The translations under genes were made by a program, and so were the position numbers. Shown here in pieces: positions 24,813 through 34,386 of a stretch of DNA of 64,000 nt. The notes beneath the pieces were generated by a model. It had not been told where the DNA came from. It saw only the letters and a program-made list of their open reading frames with translations, and made no database searches. The number at the start of each line of letters is the position of its first letter. The first letter of the stretch is position 1. The stretch spans positions 1 to 64,000 of the forward strand of contig NZ_JFHR01000001.1 in the NCBI RefSeq assembly GCF_000722875.1. Reading direction: 5' to 3'. The DNA is from Sphingobium chlorophenolicum. Lineage in GTDB: Bacteria; Pseudomonadota; Alphaproteobacteria; Sphingomonadales; Sphingomonadaceae.

Positions 24813-26207
24813 ATGGCTGAGAATTACGACGTCATCGTCCTGGGCTCCGGCCCCGGCGGCTATGTGGCCGCGATCCGCGCCGCCCAACTGGGCCTGAAGA
24901 CCGCCATCGTCGAGCGCGAGAATCTGGGCGGCATCTGCCTCAACTGGGGCTGCATCCCGACCAAGGCGCTGCTGCGCTCGGCGGAAATCTACCATTATAT
25001 GCAGCATGCGAAGGATTACGGCCTGGTTGCCGAGAAGATCAGCGCCGACATCGAAGCGGTGGTGAAGCGCTCTCGCGGCGTCGCGAAGCAACTCAATCAG
25101 GGCGTCACGCACCTGATGAAGAAGAACAAGATCACCGTCCATATGGGTGAAGGCAAGCTGGTCGCAAAGGGCAGGCTCAGCGTCACCAAAGACGGCAAGA
25201 CCGAAGAACTGACGGCGAAGAACATCATCGTCGCCACCGGCGCCCGCGCCCGCGACCTGCCCTTCGCCCCGGCGGACGGCAAGCGCGTCTGGACCTACCG
25301 CCACGCCATGACCCCGCCGGAAATGCCCGGCAAGCTGCTGGTCATCGGCTCCGGCGCGATCGGCATCGAATTCGCCAGCTTCTATAATGACATGGGCGCG
25401 GAAGTCACCGTGGTCGAGATGATGGACCGCGTCGTCCCGGTCGAGGATGCGGACGTCTCCGCTTTCCTGGAAAAGGCGCTCAAGAAGCAGGGCATGACCA
25501 TCATGACCGGCGCGGGCGTGGAGAAGCTGGAGGTTGCCGCCAACGGCGTGAAGGCCGCGATCAAGGGCAAGGACGGCAAGATCGTCAACGGCGAATATAG
25601 CCATGTCATCGTCGCCATCGGCATCGTCCCCAACACCGAAAATATCGGTCTGGAAGCCTTAGGCGTGAAGACCGAACGCGGCCATATCGTCACCGACCCC
25701 GCCTGCAAGACCAATGTCGAGGGCATCTGGGCCATCGGCGACGTCACCGCCCCACCATGGCTGGCGCACAAGGCGAGCCATGAGGGCGTGATCGCGGCGG
25801 AGGCGATTGCGGGCCAGCATCCCCACGCGATGGACGTGCGCAACATCCCCGGCTGCACTTATTGCCACCCGCAGATCGCCAGCGTCGGCCTGACCGAAGC
25901 CAAGGCGAAGGAGGCGGGCTATGAAGTGAAGGTCGGCATGTTCCCCTTCATCGGCAACGGTAAGGCGATTGCGCTGGGCGAGGCGGAGGGCTTCACCAAG
26001 ACGGTGTTTGACGCCAAGACCGGCGAATTGCTGGGCGCGCATATGGTGGGCGCGGAAGTGACCGAGATGATCCAGGGCTTCACCATCGGCAAGACGCTGG
26101 AAACGACCGAGGCGGAACTGATGCACACGGTCTTCCCGCATCCGACCATCTCCGAATCCATGCATGAAAGCGTGCTGGCGGCCTATGGGCGCGCGCTCCA
26201 TATCTGA
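24813..26207 (+). CDS. lpdA: Dihydrolipoyl dehydrogenase (E3)
   Basis: This flavoprotein reoxidises dihydrolipoyl groups of 2-oxoacid dehydrogenase complexes with NAD. It is 464 residues long. The FAD motif VLGSGPGGYVAAIRAAQLG is followed by the redox disulfide in LGGICLNWGCIPTKALL, the NAD motif VIGSGAIGIEFASFY, the FAD motif IWAIGDV, and the C-terminal catalytic His-Glu in HTVFPHPTISE. ATG 24813 is preferred; an in-frame TTG lies 6 bp upstream. It shares an operon with pdhC and the thioesterase. Confidence 0.96.
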   Translation: MAENYDVIVLGSGPGGYVAAIRAAQLGLKTAIVERENLGGICLNWGCIPTKALLRSAEIYHYMQHAKDYGLVAEKISADIEAVVKRSRGVAKQLNQGVTHLMKKNKITVHMGEGKLVAKGRLSVTKDGKTEELTAKNIIVATGARARDLPFAPADGKRVWTYRHAMTPPEMPGKLLVIGSGAIGIEFASFYNDMGAEVTVVEMMDRVVPVEDADVSAFLEKALKKQGMTIMTGAGVEKLEVAANGVKAAIKGKDGKIVNGEYSHVIVAIGIVPNTENIGLEALGVKTERGHIVTDPACKTNVEGIWAIGDVTAPPWLAHKASHEGVIAAEAIAGQHPHAMDVRNIPGCTYCHPQIASVGLTEAKAKEAGYEVKVGMFPFIGNGKAIALGEAEGFTKTVFDAKTGELLGAHMVGAEVTEMIQGFTIGKTLETTEAELMHTVFPHPTISESMHESVLAAYGRALHI

Positions 26208-26916
26208 TCGGCGCAAAGCCGTGGCAAAAGGCGCGGGGGCTTTGGCTTTCGCGCTTTTTTGCATTCTGGCGATTGCGCTGGCGCAGCGGCACGGATGGCT
26301 GGAGTGTCTGAACATCGGCCTGATGGGAATGGCCGGACGAGCGCGAGGAAGCAGCGCGGGCATCCCTATCACCTGGATCATGCAACTGGCCTCGATGATC
26401 GGCGGCACGGCGGCGCGTTTCGCCCTATTGGCCGCCTGCGTCATCCTTCTCTGGAGCAGCGCCCGAACCCGCGCCTATTGGCTGCTGTGGGTGACGGTCG
26501 GCGGAACGCTGCTCAATATCGCGCTCAAACAGGTCTTCGCCGCGCCCCGGCCAGACCTGCTGCCGCATCTCGACATCGTGCACAGCTACAGCTTCCCCAG
26601 CGGCCACGCGGCGGGAAACATGATCCTCTTCGGCGCGCTGGCGATGCTGGCGGGGCGGCGATCCGCCCATGCCGCCGCAGCGCTGGCGATTGCGCTGATC
26701 GGCACCAGCCGCGTGTGGCTGGGCGTCCACTGGCCCAGCGACGTGCTCGCCGGATGGATCGAAGGGCTGGGCTGGCTGGCGTTCTGCCGCGTCTGGCTAC
26801 CAGCGGGGCGAGGGCAGGGCGAGGGCGCGGATCAGGCTGCTATGCGGCGGCATGCCGTCGGCGGTGACGAAGCCATGGACCCAGAAACTGTCGAACACGG
26901 TCGCGGCGGCGATTGA
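26185..26916 (+). CDS. PAP2-family membrane phosphatase
   Basis: A lipid-phosphatase-like membrane protein of about 243 residues. The three phosphatase motifs are clear: KQVFAAPRP, YSFPSGHAAGN and SRVWLGVHWPSDV, holding the conserved Lys/Arg, His, and Arg/His/Asp residues. Several hydrophobic segments flank them. The chosen ATG 26185 overlaps the lpdA end and gives a basic N-terminus before the first membrane segment; GTG 26221 is an alternative. The last 40 codons run antisense through the 3' end of the convergent DUF2142 gene. Substrates could be undecaprenyl pyrophosphate or phosphatidate. Confidence 0.85.
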   Translation: MGARSISDRRKAVAKGAGALAFALFCILAIALAQRHGWLECLNIGLMGMAGRARGSSAGIPITWIMQLASMIGGTAARFALLAACVILLWSSARTRAYWLLWVTVGGTLLNIALKQVFAAPRPDLLPHLDIVHSYSFPSGHAAGNMILFGALAMLAGRRSAHAAAALAIALIGTSRVWLGVHWPSDVLAGWIEGLGWLAFCRVWLPAGRGQGEGADQAAMRRHAVGGDEAMDPETVEHGRGGD

Positions 26917-28230
26917 CAGCAGCAGCAGCGCCGATCCGGCGAACAGCATGCGCGCCCACCGGACCGGTTCTTCCGGCATGAACGCCATCAACGCCAGCGG
27001 CAACATCGGCAGGAAATAGCGCCCCTGCGTCCCTTGGATATAATCGGCCCCCAACGGCGTCCCGGTCAGATACATGGCGGTTTCGATCAACAGCGCCACC
27101 CCCGCGACGATGCCAAGCCACCACAGCCTCTGCCCCCAGCCAAAACGCTCGCCCGATCCGCTGAAGACCGCCGCGCCCAGCATCAGCAACGCCAGTGGAT
27201 AGGCCATCAACGGCAACAATATCGCGTTCCACCCGAAGCGGCCCACGATCTGGAGCGCATAGACCGGCGCGCGTTCAGCCACGCTGCCCGCCAGCACATG
27301 CAGAAAGGCGAGGGGATCATGAAGGATCACGGCCAATTGCTCGCCCAGCGGCGCGGTCATGACCGTCTTGCCGGTCTTGCGCGACACGATATGATAGAGC
27401 GCCTGACTGCCCCCGGAAAATTTCATCCAGAACAGGAAGGCCAGTGCGCCAAGCGCCATCGCGGCCAAAATCGCCAGAGCGCGAAAATCGCGGCGCCTCT
27501 CAGGCCAGCGCAGCCCGGCCGCCATCAACGGCAGATAGACGCCCTTCGCCAGCGCCAGCAGCGGAGCCGCCAGATACAGCGCAAAACCGCGCCCGCCGGT
27601 CCATCCCATGAAACCCACCCGCAAGGCCAGGGCAAGGCCCAGAAATCCCAGGCCATTGATCACCGCGTCAGGCGAAAGCGATCCATTCTGATAACAAAAT
27701 GTCGGCAACAGGGCGGCGGCCAACATGGCATTCCGTCCAAAGGGAAGAAGACCAATGGCGACGCCGAGAAGGATCAGGGAAAACAGCGCGTTGACGACCC
27801 GCCCTGCATAAAATGCGCCAAGCCTTGGCAAGCCCAGATCATCCCCAATGGTCAATCCCACCGCACCCGGAGCGTAAAGCGTCGGCGCATAATTGGCGAC
27901 ATTGGGAAAATCGGCAAAACGCCGCGCATCGGCATGAGGACCGTCAGCCTCCCAGGCCGCCGCCAACATCCCCTTGTCGAAGCTGCGCGGCGTGGAAGAC
28001 ATGCCTGTCGGAAAATGCACGTCATGCAGGTCGACCGCCGCACGCGGCAACTCCGCGCCGATTATCGCTCCCCGCCGTTCCGTCAGGACACGCCCTTCGG
28101 ACAGCAGCAGCGCCTTCATATAATGCTGATTTTCGTCCGGAGCCTGAAAGGGCGGCGTGACGCAGGAAAAGAACAAAGTCGCCACGCAAACCAGCGCGTA
28201 GAGCAGCCTTTCCCATCCCGTCCATGGCAT
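26797..28230 (-). CDS. DUF2142 family multi-pass membrane protein
   Basis: A polytopic inner-membrane protein of 477 residues with roughly 11-12 hydrophobic segments. The first extracytoplasmic loop has TPPFQAPDENQHYMKALLL, matching the P-x-x-PDE-x-x-H hallmark of DUF2142. The fold resembles GT-C glycosyltransferases, where an acidic first loop is catalytic, so a role in cell-surface glycan assembly is plausible but unproven. A late loop has GTQGRYFLPMLPL, also typical. The gene is convergent with, and overlaps by 120 bp, the PAP2 gene, a pairing that would make sense in polyprenyl-phosphate-dependent glycan transfer. Confidence 0.85.
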   Translation of the reverse strand: MPWTGWERLLYALVCVATLFFSCVTPPFQAPDENQHYMKALLLSEGRVLTERRGAIIGAELPRAAVDLHDVHFPTGMSSTPRSFDKGMLAAAWEADGPHADARRFADFPNVANYAPTLYAPGAVGLTIGDDLGLPRLGAFYAGRVVNALFSLILLGVAIGLLPFGRNAMLAAALLPTFCYQNGSLSPDAVINGLGFLGLALALRVGFMGWTGGRGFALYLAAPLLALAKGVYLPLMAAGLRWPERRRDFRALAILAAMALGALAFLFWMKFSGGSQALYHIVSRKTGKTVMTAPLGEQLAVILHDPLAFLHVLAGSVAERAPVYALQIVGRFGWNAILLPLMAYPLALLMLGAAVFSGSGERFGWGQRLWWLGIVAGVALLIETAMYLTGTPLGADYIQGTQGRYFLPMLPLALMAFMPEEPVRWARMLFAGSALLLLSIAAATVFDSFWVHGFVTADGMPPHSSLIRALALPSPRW

Positions 28231-28322
28231 CGATCAAATCCCGTCCGTCCACGGCGGTGGAGCGCAAGACGCCGGATTAGGCCCAAGCCGTTAATATTTC
28301 CCAAGAGTGTCCGGCCCTACCA

Positions 28323-28467
28323 AATCCTCCCTACGCGAAGCGTGGGGAGGGGGACCGCCGCTGAAAGCGGTGGTGGAGGGGAAATTCGGAGGTCGCGCCT
28401 TTTCCCCTCCACCAGCCTTCGGCCGGTCCCCCTCCCCATCTCTCGATGGGGAGGAATAGGACAGGTC
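28323..28467. repeat. Modular intergenic repeat, copy 3
   Basis: About 145 bp with the same arm order as copy 1 (AATCCTCCCTACGCG at the left, GATGGGGAGGAATAGG at the right) and the same central GGTGGAGGGGAA / TTCCCCTCCACC dyad. It lies between two minus-strand genes. Confidence 0.9.
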
Positions 28468-28483
28468 ACACCCCCAAAAAACC

Positions 28484-29431
28484 TCAGCCGTCCTCCTCAA
28501 CCTCCCGCCCAACCGGCGGATGCAGCCGCAACCGGCTGACCCGGCGTCCGTCGCTGGCCAATATCTCCAGCTTCCAGCCGCTTTCCTCATGCTCGACGAT
28601 TTCGCCCGGTTCCGGAACCCGGCCCGCAATCACGAAAGCCAGCCCGCCCAACGTGTCGACATCCTCCTCGACATCGGCCAGCTTCCCGTCGATCTCCTTG
28701 GCAACATCCTCCAGCTCGGCGCGGGCGTCGGCCTCCCAAAGCCCGCCCTCCAGCGGCACGAGCATCGCCTCCGGCTCCTCGTCATGCTCATCCTCGACCT
28801 CGCCGACGATTTCCTCGACCAGATCCTCGAAGGTGAGCAGCCCTTCCGTCCCCGAATATTCGTCCAGCACAATGGCCAGATGGGTGCGCTTAGCCCGCAT
28901 TTCGGCCAGCAGGTCCAGCGCCCCCATGCTTTCCGGCACATAGAGCGGCTGGCGGATCAGCGGTTCCAGACTGTCGGGCACCGGCGCCTTGCCCGCCAAT
29001 ATGGCGAAGGCGTCGCGGATGTGGATCATGCCGACAATGGTGTCGAGCGTGTCGCGATAGACCGGAATACGGCTGTGTCCCGCCTCCGCGAACAGGGCGG
29101 CCAGGTCGGCGAAGCTCGCCTTTTCCTCGATGGCGACGATGTCGGCGCGGGGCACCGCCACGTCATCGACCGTATGTTCGGAAAAATGCAACAGGTTGCG
29201 GACCATCTGGCGCTCGATCGCCGACAGGTCGCCCTTGGCAGGCGGTGCCGCGCCCTCATCCTGCTCCTCCTCATCATATTCGTCGAGCGTATCCTCCAGC
29301 TCGCGGCGCAGGCTGGGGCTTTCTTCCTCGCCGAAAAGCAGCGACTTCAGGCCGCTCCATAAACCGCCTTCGTGGCTACTACTGTCCGATTCCTTGGAAC
29401 CGTTGCCGTCCTTCGGACTGCCTTCAGCCAT
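28484..29431 (-). CDS. corC: CorC/HlyC-family CBS-domain protein
   Basis: A cytoplasmic protein of 315 residues. A polar acidic N-terminus is followed by two CBS domains (about 90-220; VPRADIVAIE and GMIHIRDAFAIL, then THLAIVLDEYSGTEGLLTFEDLVEEIVGEVEDEHD), and a C-terminal CorC_HlyC/TerC-associated domain (DTLGGLAFVIAGRVPEPGE). Members lacking the DUF21 membrane domain, such as CorC/YbeX, are tied to magnesium or cobalt homeostasis and, through ybeY linkage, to ribosome maturation. It lies 18 bp downstream of ybeY in the conserved phoH-ybeY-corC order. The molecular role is inferred from the family. Confidence 0.92.
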   Translation of the reverse strand: MAEGSPKDGNGSKESDSSSHEGGLWSGLKSLLFGEEESPSLRRELEDTLDEYDEEEQDEGAAPPAKGDLSAIERQMVRNLLHFSEHTVDDVAVPRADIVAIEEKASFADLAALFAEAGHSRIPVYRDTLDTIVGMIHIRDAFAILAGKAPVPDSLEPLIRQPLYVPESMGALDLLAEMRAKRTHLAIVLDEYSGTEGLLTFEDLVEEIVGEVEDEHDEEPEAMLVPLEGGLWEADARAELEDVAKEIDGKLADVEEDVDTLGGLAFVIAGRVPEPGEIVEHEESGWKLEILASDGRRVSRLRLHPPVGREVEEDG

Positions 29432-29449
29432 GTTCGTTCATTATCCCTG

Positions 29450-29950
29450 TTATCGATCCCCATAGGGATCGGAAATGCCCAGGCTGACCAGCGATTGCGT
29501 CTCAAGAGCCTCCATCGCTTCCGCCTCTGCGTCCTCCATATGATCATATCCCAGCAAATGGAAAGTCCCATGAACGATCAGATGGGTCGCATGATCCGCG
29601 ACGGAGATGCCCTTTTCGGCCGCTTCGGCGGCGCAAACCCCCTCCGCCAGCACGATATCGCCCAATATCACCTCGCCATCGTCGGTGTTGGCGGTGGCTT
29701 CCAGCAGGTCGGCCTGCACCATCGGGAAGGACAGGACGTTGGTCGGCTTGTCCTTGTCCCGATAGGCGCGGTTGAGTTGATGGACCTCCTCGTCGCTGGT
29801 CAGCTTCACCGCGACCTCGTACAGCGCCTCGTCCGCCGCGAAGGCTGCATAGGGGCTGTGCTTGATCGCCGCGACGACGGCCCGCTGGGCCAGCAATTCC
29901 CAGTCGGTATCGGGCCAGCCCTGTTCATGGAGCACGGCGACTTCAATCAT
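29450..29950 (-). CDS. ybeY: Endoribonuclease YbeY
   Basis: A metal-dependent endoribonuclease of 166 residues involved in 16S rRNA maturation and ribosome quality control. The zinc motif H-x3-H-x5-H is complete as His127, His131 and His137 in HGTFHLLGYDH, and the family segment NRAYRDKDKPTNVLSFP is at about 60-76. ATG 29950 gives the usual YbeY N-terminus. It is between phoH (225 bp upstream, across a tandem-repeat block) and corC. The phoH-ybeY distance is unusually long because of those repeats. Confidence 0.95.
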   Translation of the reverse strand: MIEVAVLHEQGWPDTDWELLAQRAVVAAIKHSPYAAFAADEALYEVAVKLTSDEEVHQLNRAYRDKDKPTNVLSFPMVQADLLEATANTDDGEVILGDIVLAEGVCAAEAAEKGISVADHATHLIVHGTFHLLGYDHMEDAEAEAMEALETQSLVSLGISDPYGDR

Positions 29951-29953
29951 CTG

Positions 29954-30079
29954 TTTTCATTCCCATCCGGGCCGATTTTTTTCACTCCCGTTCGGGACGA
30001 TGCTTTCTTCCCTGTCCGGGCTGATGCTTTCATCCAGTTCGGGCTGATTTTCCCCCTCCGTTCGGGCTGAGCGAAGTCG
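29954..30079. repeat. Degenerate tandem array, five 23-25 bp units
   Basis: On the minus strand the unit reads CCCGRAC-GGR-n-GAAARCATCRG. The CGGG anchors lie at 29968, 29993, 30017, 30040 and 30063, giving spacings of 25, 24, 23 and 23 bp. The array lies between phoH and ybeY and runs up to the ybeY start codon. The first unit merges with the common CCGTTCGGGCTGAGCGAAG repeat arm, from which the array may have grown. Confidence 0.8.
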
Positions 30080-30084
30080 AAGCC

Positions 30085-30141
30085 CCTGCCTGAGCGCCAG
30101 CGAAGGCACCCCCCTCCGCCTGCCTGAGCGCCAGCGAAGGC
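30085..30141. repeat. 23-bp direct repeat pair
   Basis: The 23-bp unit starting CCTGCCTGAGCGCCAGC and ending GAAGGC occurs exactly at 30085-30107 and 30119-30141, a period of 34 bp. It adjoins the tandem array and lies just downstream of the phoH stop at 30176. Confidence 0.9.
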
Positions 30142-30175
30142 GCCCCGCTCCACCCGCCAACATCCTTCGACAGCT

Positions 30176-31180
<1,005 letters not shown>

Positions 31181-31302
31181 TCAGCAGCCTCCCTTCCCTA
31201 TAGCCATATCCGCGTGGGCGGATATCCATCTCCTGTCCTTTATGCCTGGCGGACAGGCCGGGAGATGGGTTCCCGACTGCGCGGGAACGACTTTGAGTTG
31301 GT

Positions 31303-32652
31303 TCAAGCGGCCTTCCTCCTGCTGGGTTCGCCGGCCAGACTGTTCGGGCCGGCGCTGATGATATCGACTTCGATCATGTCGCCGATGGAAAGTTCCGGCG
31401 CGGTGACATGGACGGACTGGAGCCACGGCGTCTTGCCGATCAACTGGCCGGGATGGCGACCCTTGCGCTCCAGCAAGATGTCGGTGGTGCGCCCGACCGT
31501 GGCGGCGTTGAACTCCACCTGATGCCGGTTGATCACCGCCTGAAGGCGGGCCAGCCGTTCGTCCATCACTTCGGCCGGAATCTGATGATCCATGTCGGCG
31601 GCCGGGGTGCCGGGACGCGGGCTATATTTGAAAGAATAGCATTGCGCATAACGCACTTGCTCGACGATCTTCAGAGTATCTTCGAACTCTGCATCAGTCT
31701 CCCCAGGGAAGCCGACAATGAAATCCCCAGACAGCGCCATATCGCCACGACATTCACGGACTCGCTCGATAATGCGAAGATAGCTGTCGGTGCTGTGACT
31801 GCGGTTCATCGCCTTCAATATGCGGTCATTGCCCGACTGCACCGGCAGATGCAGAAACGGCATCAGCTTGGGCTCGTCACCATGCGCCGCGATCAGCCCG
31901 TCGCTCATGTCATTGGGGTGGCTGGTGGTGTAGCGGATGCGCTTCAACGCGTCGATCTTCGCCAGTTCGCGGACCAGCCCGTCCATTCCCTGCATCCGGC
32001 CCTTGCCGTCCTCGCCCGTCCAGGCGTTGACATTCTGGCCCAGCAGCGTGATCTCCCGCACCCCGCCATCGACCAGCGCCTTCGCTTCATCCAGGATCGC
32101 GGACCATGTCCGGCTGATTTCCGCCCCCCGCGTATAAGGAACCACGCAATAAGTGCAGAATTTGTCGCACCCTTCCATGATCGTCAGGAATGCGGTGGGT
32201 CGCGCCTGCTGGGTGCGGCCGGGCAGGGCGGCGAATTTCGACGCCAACGGCATGTCGGTGTCGACCGCCTGCTCCCCTCGGCCCGCCTTGTCGATCAGGT
32301 CCGGCAGGCGGTGATAGGCCTGCGGGCCGACGACGATGTCGACATTGCGGGCGCGCCGCTGGATCTCGCCGCCCTCAGCCTGCGCGACGCAGCCCGCGAC
32401 GGCGATCATTGGGCGGCTGCCGTCTTCCCGCGTCATGCGGCCGATGTCGGAATAGACCTTGTCCACCGCCTTTTCGCGGATGTGGCAGGTGTTCAGGATG
32501 ACCAGATCGGCCTCTGCCCCCTCCGCGGCGGCGGTCATGCCGCGTGTCCCAAGCATCTCGGCCATGCGCTCGCCATCATAGACGTTCATCTGGCAGCCGA
32601 AGGATTTGACGTGGAAAGTCGCTGGAGTCTTTTGGGCGTCGTTACGATTCAT
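31303..32652 (-). CDS. miaB: tRNA-2-methylthio-N6-dimethylallyladenosine synthase
   Basis: A radical-SAM methylthiotransferase of 449 residues that modifies A37 of tRNAs reading UNN codons. The N-terminal MTTase domain has cluster cysteines in SFGCQMN, NTCHIREKA and VAGCVAQAEG. The radical SAM motif C-x3-C-x2-C lies in MEGCDKFCTYCVVPYTRG, and a TRAM domain closes the protein (GRHPGQLIGKTPWLQSV). The start at 32652 overlaps the plsC stop by 11 bp. It leads into phoH-ybeY-corC, a conserved gene order. Confidence 0.96.
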   Translation of the reverse strand: MNRNDAQKTPATFHVKSFGCQMNVYDGERMAEMLGTRGMTAAAEGAEADLVILNTCHIREKAVDKVYSDIGRMTREDGSRPMIAVAGCVAQAEGGEIQRRARNVDIVVGPQAYHRLPDLIDKAGRGEQAVDTDMPLASKFAALPGRTQQARPTAFLTIMEGCDKFCTYCVVPYTRGAEISRTWSAILDEAKALVDGGVREITLLGQNVNAWTGEDGKGRMQGMDGLVRELAKIDALKRIRYTTSHPNDMSDGLIAAHGDEPKLMPFLHLPVQSGNDRILKAMNRSHSTDSYLRIIERVRECRGDMALSGDFIVGFPGETDAEFEDTLKIVEQVRYAQCYSFKYSPRPGTPAADMDHQIPAEVMDERLARLQAVINRHQVEFNAATVGRTTDILLERKGRHPGQLIGKTPWLQSVHVTAPELSIGDMIEVDIISAGPNSLAGEPSRRKAA

Positions 32653-33409
32653 GCGGTTCAGCTATACAGGGCGCGGCGCCGGAGTGAAAGTGCGCGATGC
32701 TGGCGGCGATCCTTTGCCGCGTCATCGCCGCCAAAGCCTTGCGATCCGGGCAGATGGCGGGGTCGAACGGCTCCAGAAAGCGCAGCGTGACGTCCAGCCT
32801 GCCCTTGCGTTCAAGCAATCTCTTGACGTTCGCGCCCGCCGGTTCGTCGCTATGCCAACTAATCTCGGCGGTGGCCGGGCCATAGTCGATATGCACCGGT
32901 TGAATCCGCACCGATCGGGGAGGGGGCAGCAGGACGGCCAGCAGGGATGGCTTGAACGGCAGCAGGCCGGAGCCGTCGCTGGTCGTGCCTTCGGGGAAAA
33001 GCGCGACCGGTTGATGCCCCGCGAGCGCCGCCCGCAAGGCATCAAGCTGTGACGAAAGCGCACCCCGCCGGTCGCGGGCGACGAACAGCGTGTTGTTCTG
33101 CGCGGCGAGCCAGCCGATGACCGGCCAGCCCGCTATGCCGTCATGCGCGACGAAGGCCGATCCGGTCGCGCCGCCCAGCGCCAATATATCGACCCAACTG
33201 ACATGATTGGCGATGATGAAGCTGTCGCCATGAAAGGGATGCCCCTCGATCCGAACGCGAGCCCCCACGGATCGCGCCGCCATGCCCAGAAAGCGTCGCG
33301 GCCAGGGCGAATGCCGCCCAGCGGCGCTCCAGAGCAGATGCAGGGGAAGGCAGATCAGCAGGCTGGCGGCCAGCGCTCCTATGCGCGCTATGCGGCGGAA
33401 TCGGGACAA
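32642..33409 (-). CDS. plsC: 1-acyl-sn-glycerol-3-phosphate acyltransferase-like protein
   Basis: A membrane-bound acyltransferase of 255 residues that would add the second acyl chain to lysophosphatidate in phospholipid synthesis. After an N-terminal hydrophobic segment (ALAASLLICLPLHLLW) come the HX4D motif NHVSWVD near residues 67-73 and the glycerophosphate-binding FPEGTTSDG near 139-147. It lies 6 bp downstream of the fur-like gene and overlaps miaB. A role in ornithine-lipid synthesis (OlsA) is an alternative. Confidence 0.9.
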   Translation of the reverse strand: MSRFRRIARIGALAASLLICLPLHLLWSAAGRHSPWPRRFLGMAARSVGARVRIEGHPFHGDSFIIANHVSWVDILALGGATGSAFVAHDGIAGWPVIGWLAAQNNTLFVARDRRGALSSQLDALRAALAGHQPVALFPEGTTSDGSGLLPFKPSLLAVLLPPPRSVRIQPVHIDYGPATAEISWHSDEPAGANVKRLLERKGRLDVTLRFLEPFDPAICPDRKALAAMTRQRIAASIAHFHSGAAPCIAEPHES

Positions 33410-33415
33410 GCCGCC

Positions 33416-33838
33416 TCAGTTCTTGCGGTCGAGCGCGACGCCGTACAATTCCATCCGATGGTCGACCAGACGGAAGCCCAGCTTTTCCGCGATCTGCTTT
33501 TGCAACTGTTCCAGCTCGGGGTCGACAAATTCGATCACATTGCCGGTTTCGACATCGATTAGATGGTCGTGATGGGACTCGGGCGCCGCTTCATAGCGGG
33601 CGCGGCCGTCGCCGAAATCATGACGATCCAATATGCCCGCTTCCTCGAACAGGCGGACGGTGCGGTAGACGGTGGCGATGGAAATGCCCGGATCGATCGC
33701 GGCCGAGCGCCTGTGCAACTCCTCCACATCCGGATGATCGGTGGCGTCGCTCAATACCTGGGCGATGACGCGGCGCTGTTCGGTGATGCGCAGACCCTTT
33801 TCATGGCAAAGGGCTTCGACGTCGATCTTGCGGTTCAT
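33416..33838 (-). CDS. fur: Fur/Mur-family metalloregulator
   Basis: A transcriptional repressor of 140 residues controlling iron or manganese homeostasis. The winged-helix domain (about 1-80) holds RITEQRRVIAQVL and ISIATVYRTVRLFEEAGILDRHDFGDGRARYE. The metal-binding region is HHDHLIDVETGNVIEF, which lacks the CxxC of enterobacterial Fur, as usual for alphaproteobacterial Fur/Mur. Whether iron or manganese is sensed cannot be told. It precedes plsC and is separated from mucR by a terminator, so it probably has its own promoter within 33839-33900. Confidence 0.9.
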   Translation of the reverse strand: MNRKIDVEALCHEKGLRITEQRRVIAQVLSDATDHPDVEELHRRSAAIDPGISIATVYRTVRLFEEAGILDRHDFGDGRARYEAAPESHHDHLIDVETGNVIEFVDPELEQLQKQIAEKLGFRLVDHRMELYGVALDRKN

Positions 33839-33900
33839 GCAGGCTCACTTGGCTGAAATGTGCGTAAGTCTGAGAAGAGCCTAGCGGCTTTTATCCCAGT

Positions 33901-33931
33901 ATAAAAGGGGCGCGCGGTAGGCGCACCCCTT
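33901..33931 (-). terminator. Intrinsic terminator of mucR
   Basis: On the minus strand AAGGGGTGCGC and GCGCGCCCCTT (33905-33915 with 33921-33931) form an 11-bp stem with one G-T pair and a 5-nt loop, followed by TTTTAT. It lies 30 bp after the mucR stop and before the fur-like gene. Confidence 0.75.
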
Positions 33932-33960
33932 GCATGGACTTTTACGTGCTGGGCGAGCGC

Positions 33961-34386
33961 TTATTTGGGCGCGCGGACGCGACGGCGCTTGGTGCCAAGG
34001 CCGATCTTCTTCGCCAGGCTGCGGCGCTGTTCGGCATAGTTGGGGGCGACCATTGGATAATCGGCCGGCAGGCCCCACTTCGCCCGATAATCTTCCGGCG
34101 TCATCTGATAATGAGTCATCAGGTGGCGCTTCAGCATCTTCAGCTTCTTGCCGTCTTCCAGGCAGATGATGTAGTCCGGCTTGATCGAGGATCGGACCGA
34201 AACGGCAGGTTCCGGCTTCACTTCCGGCGCGGCGGCCGGCGTGGCCAGACCGGAAAGCGCGGCGTGCACATTCTGGATCAGTGTAGATACGTCCGAGACG
34301 GCGACGCTGTTGTTCGAGACATGGGCCGCGACAATGTCCGACGTCAAAGTAATGAGCAATTCGCTCTGCGCTGATTCGATTTCCAT
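33961..34386 (-). CDS. mucR: MucR/Ros-family zinc-finger regulator
   Basis: A 141-residue DNA-binding protein of the alphaproteobacterial Ros/MucR group, which controls exopolysaccharide, motility and cell-cycle genes. The prokaryotic zinc finger is Cys-x-n-His in IICLEDGKKLKMLKRHLMTHY, followed by the conserved MTPEDYRAKWGLPADYPMVAPNYAEQR and a basic tail. The N-terminal 40 residues resemble the oligomerisation region of MucR proteins. It has a terminator behind it and a 112-bp upstream gap, so it is probably monocistronic. Confidence 0.94.
   Translation of the reverse strand: MEIESAQSELLITLTSDIVAAHVSNNSVAVSDVSTLIQNVHAALSGLATPAAAPEVKPEPAVSVRSSIKPDYIICLEDGKKLKMLKRHLMTHYQMTPEDYRAKWGLPADYPMVAPNYAEQRRSLAKKIGLGTKRRRVRAPK

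Noticed and set aside
30085-30141. CRISPR-like repeat
   Set aside because: Only two repeats with an 11-bp spacer and no palindromic repeat or cas genes.
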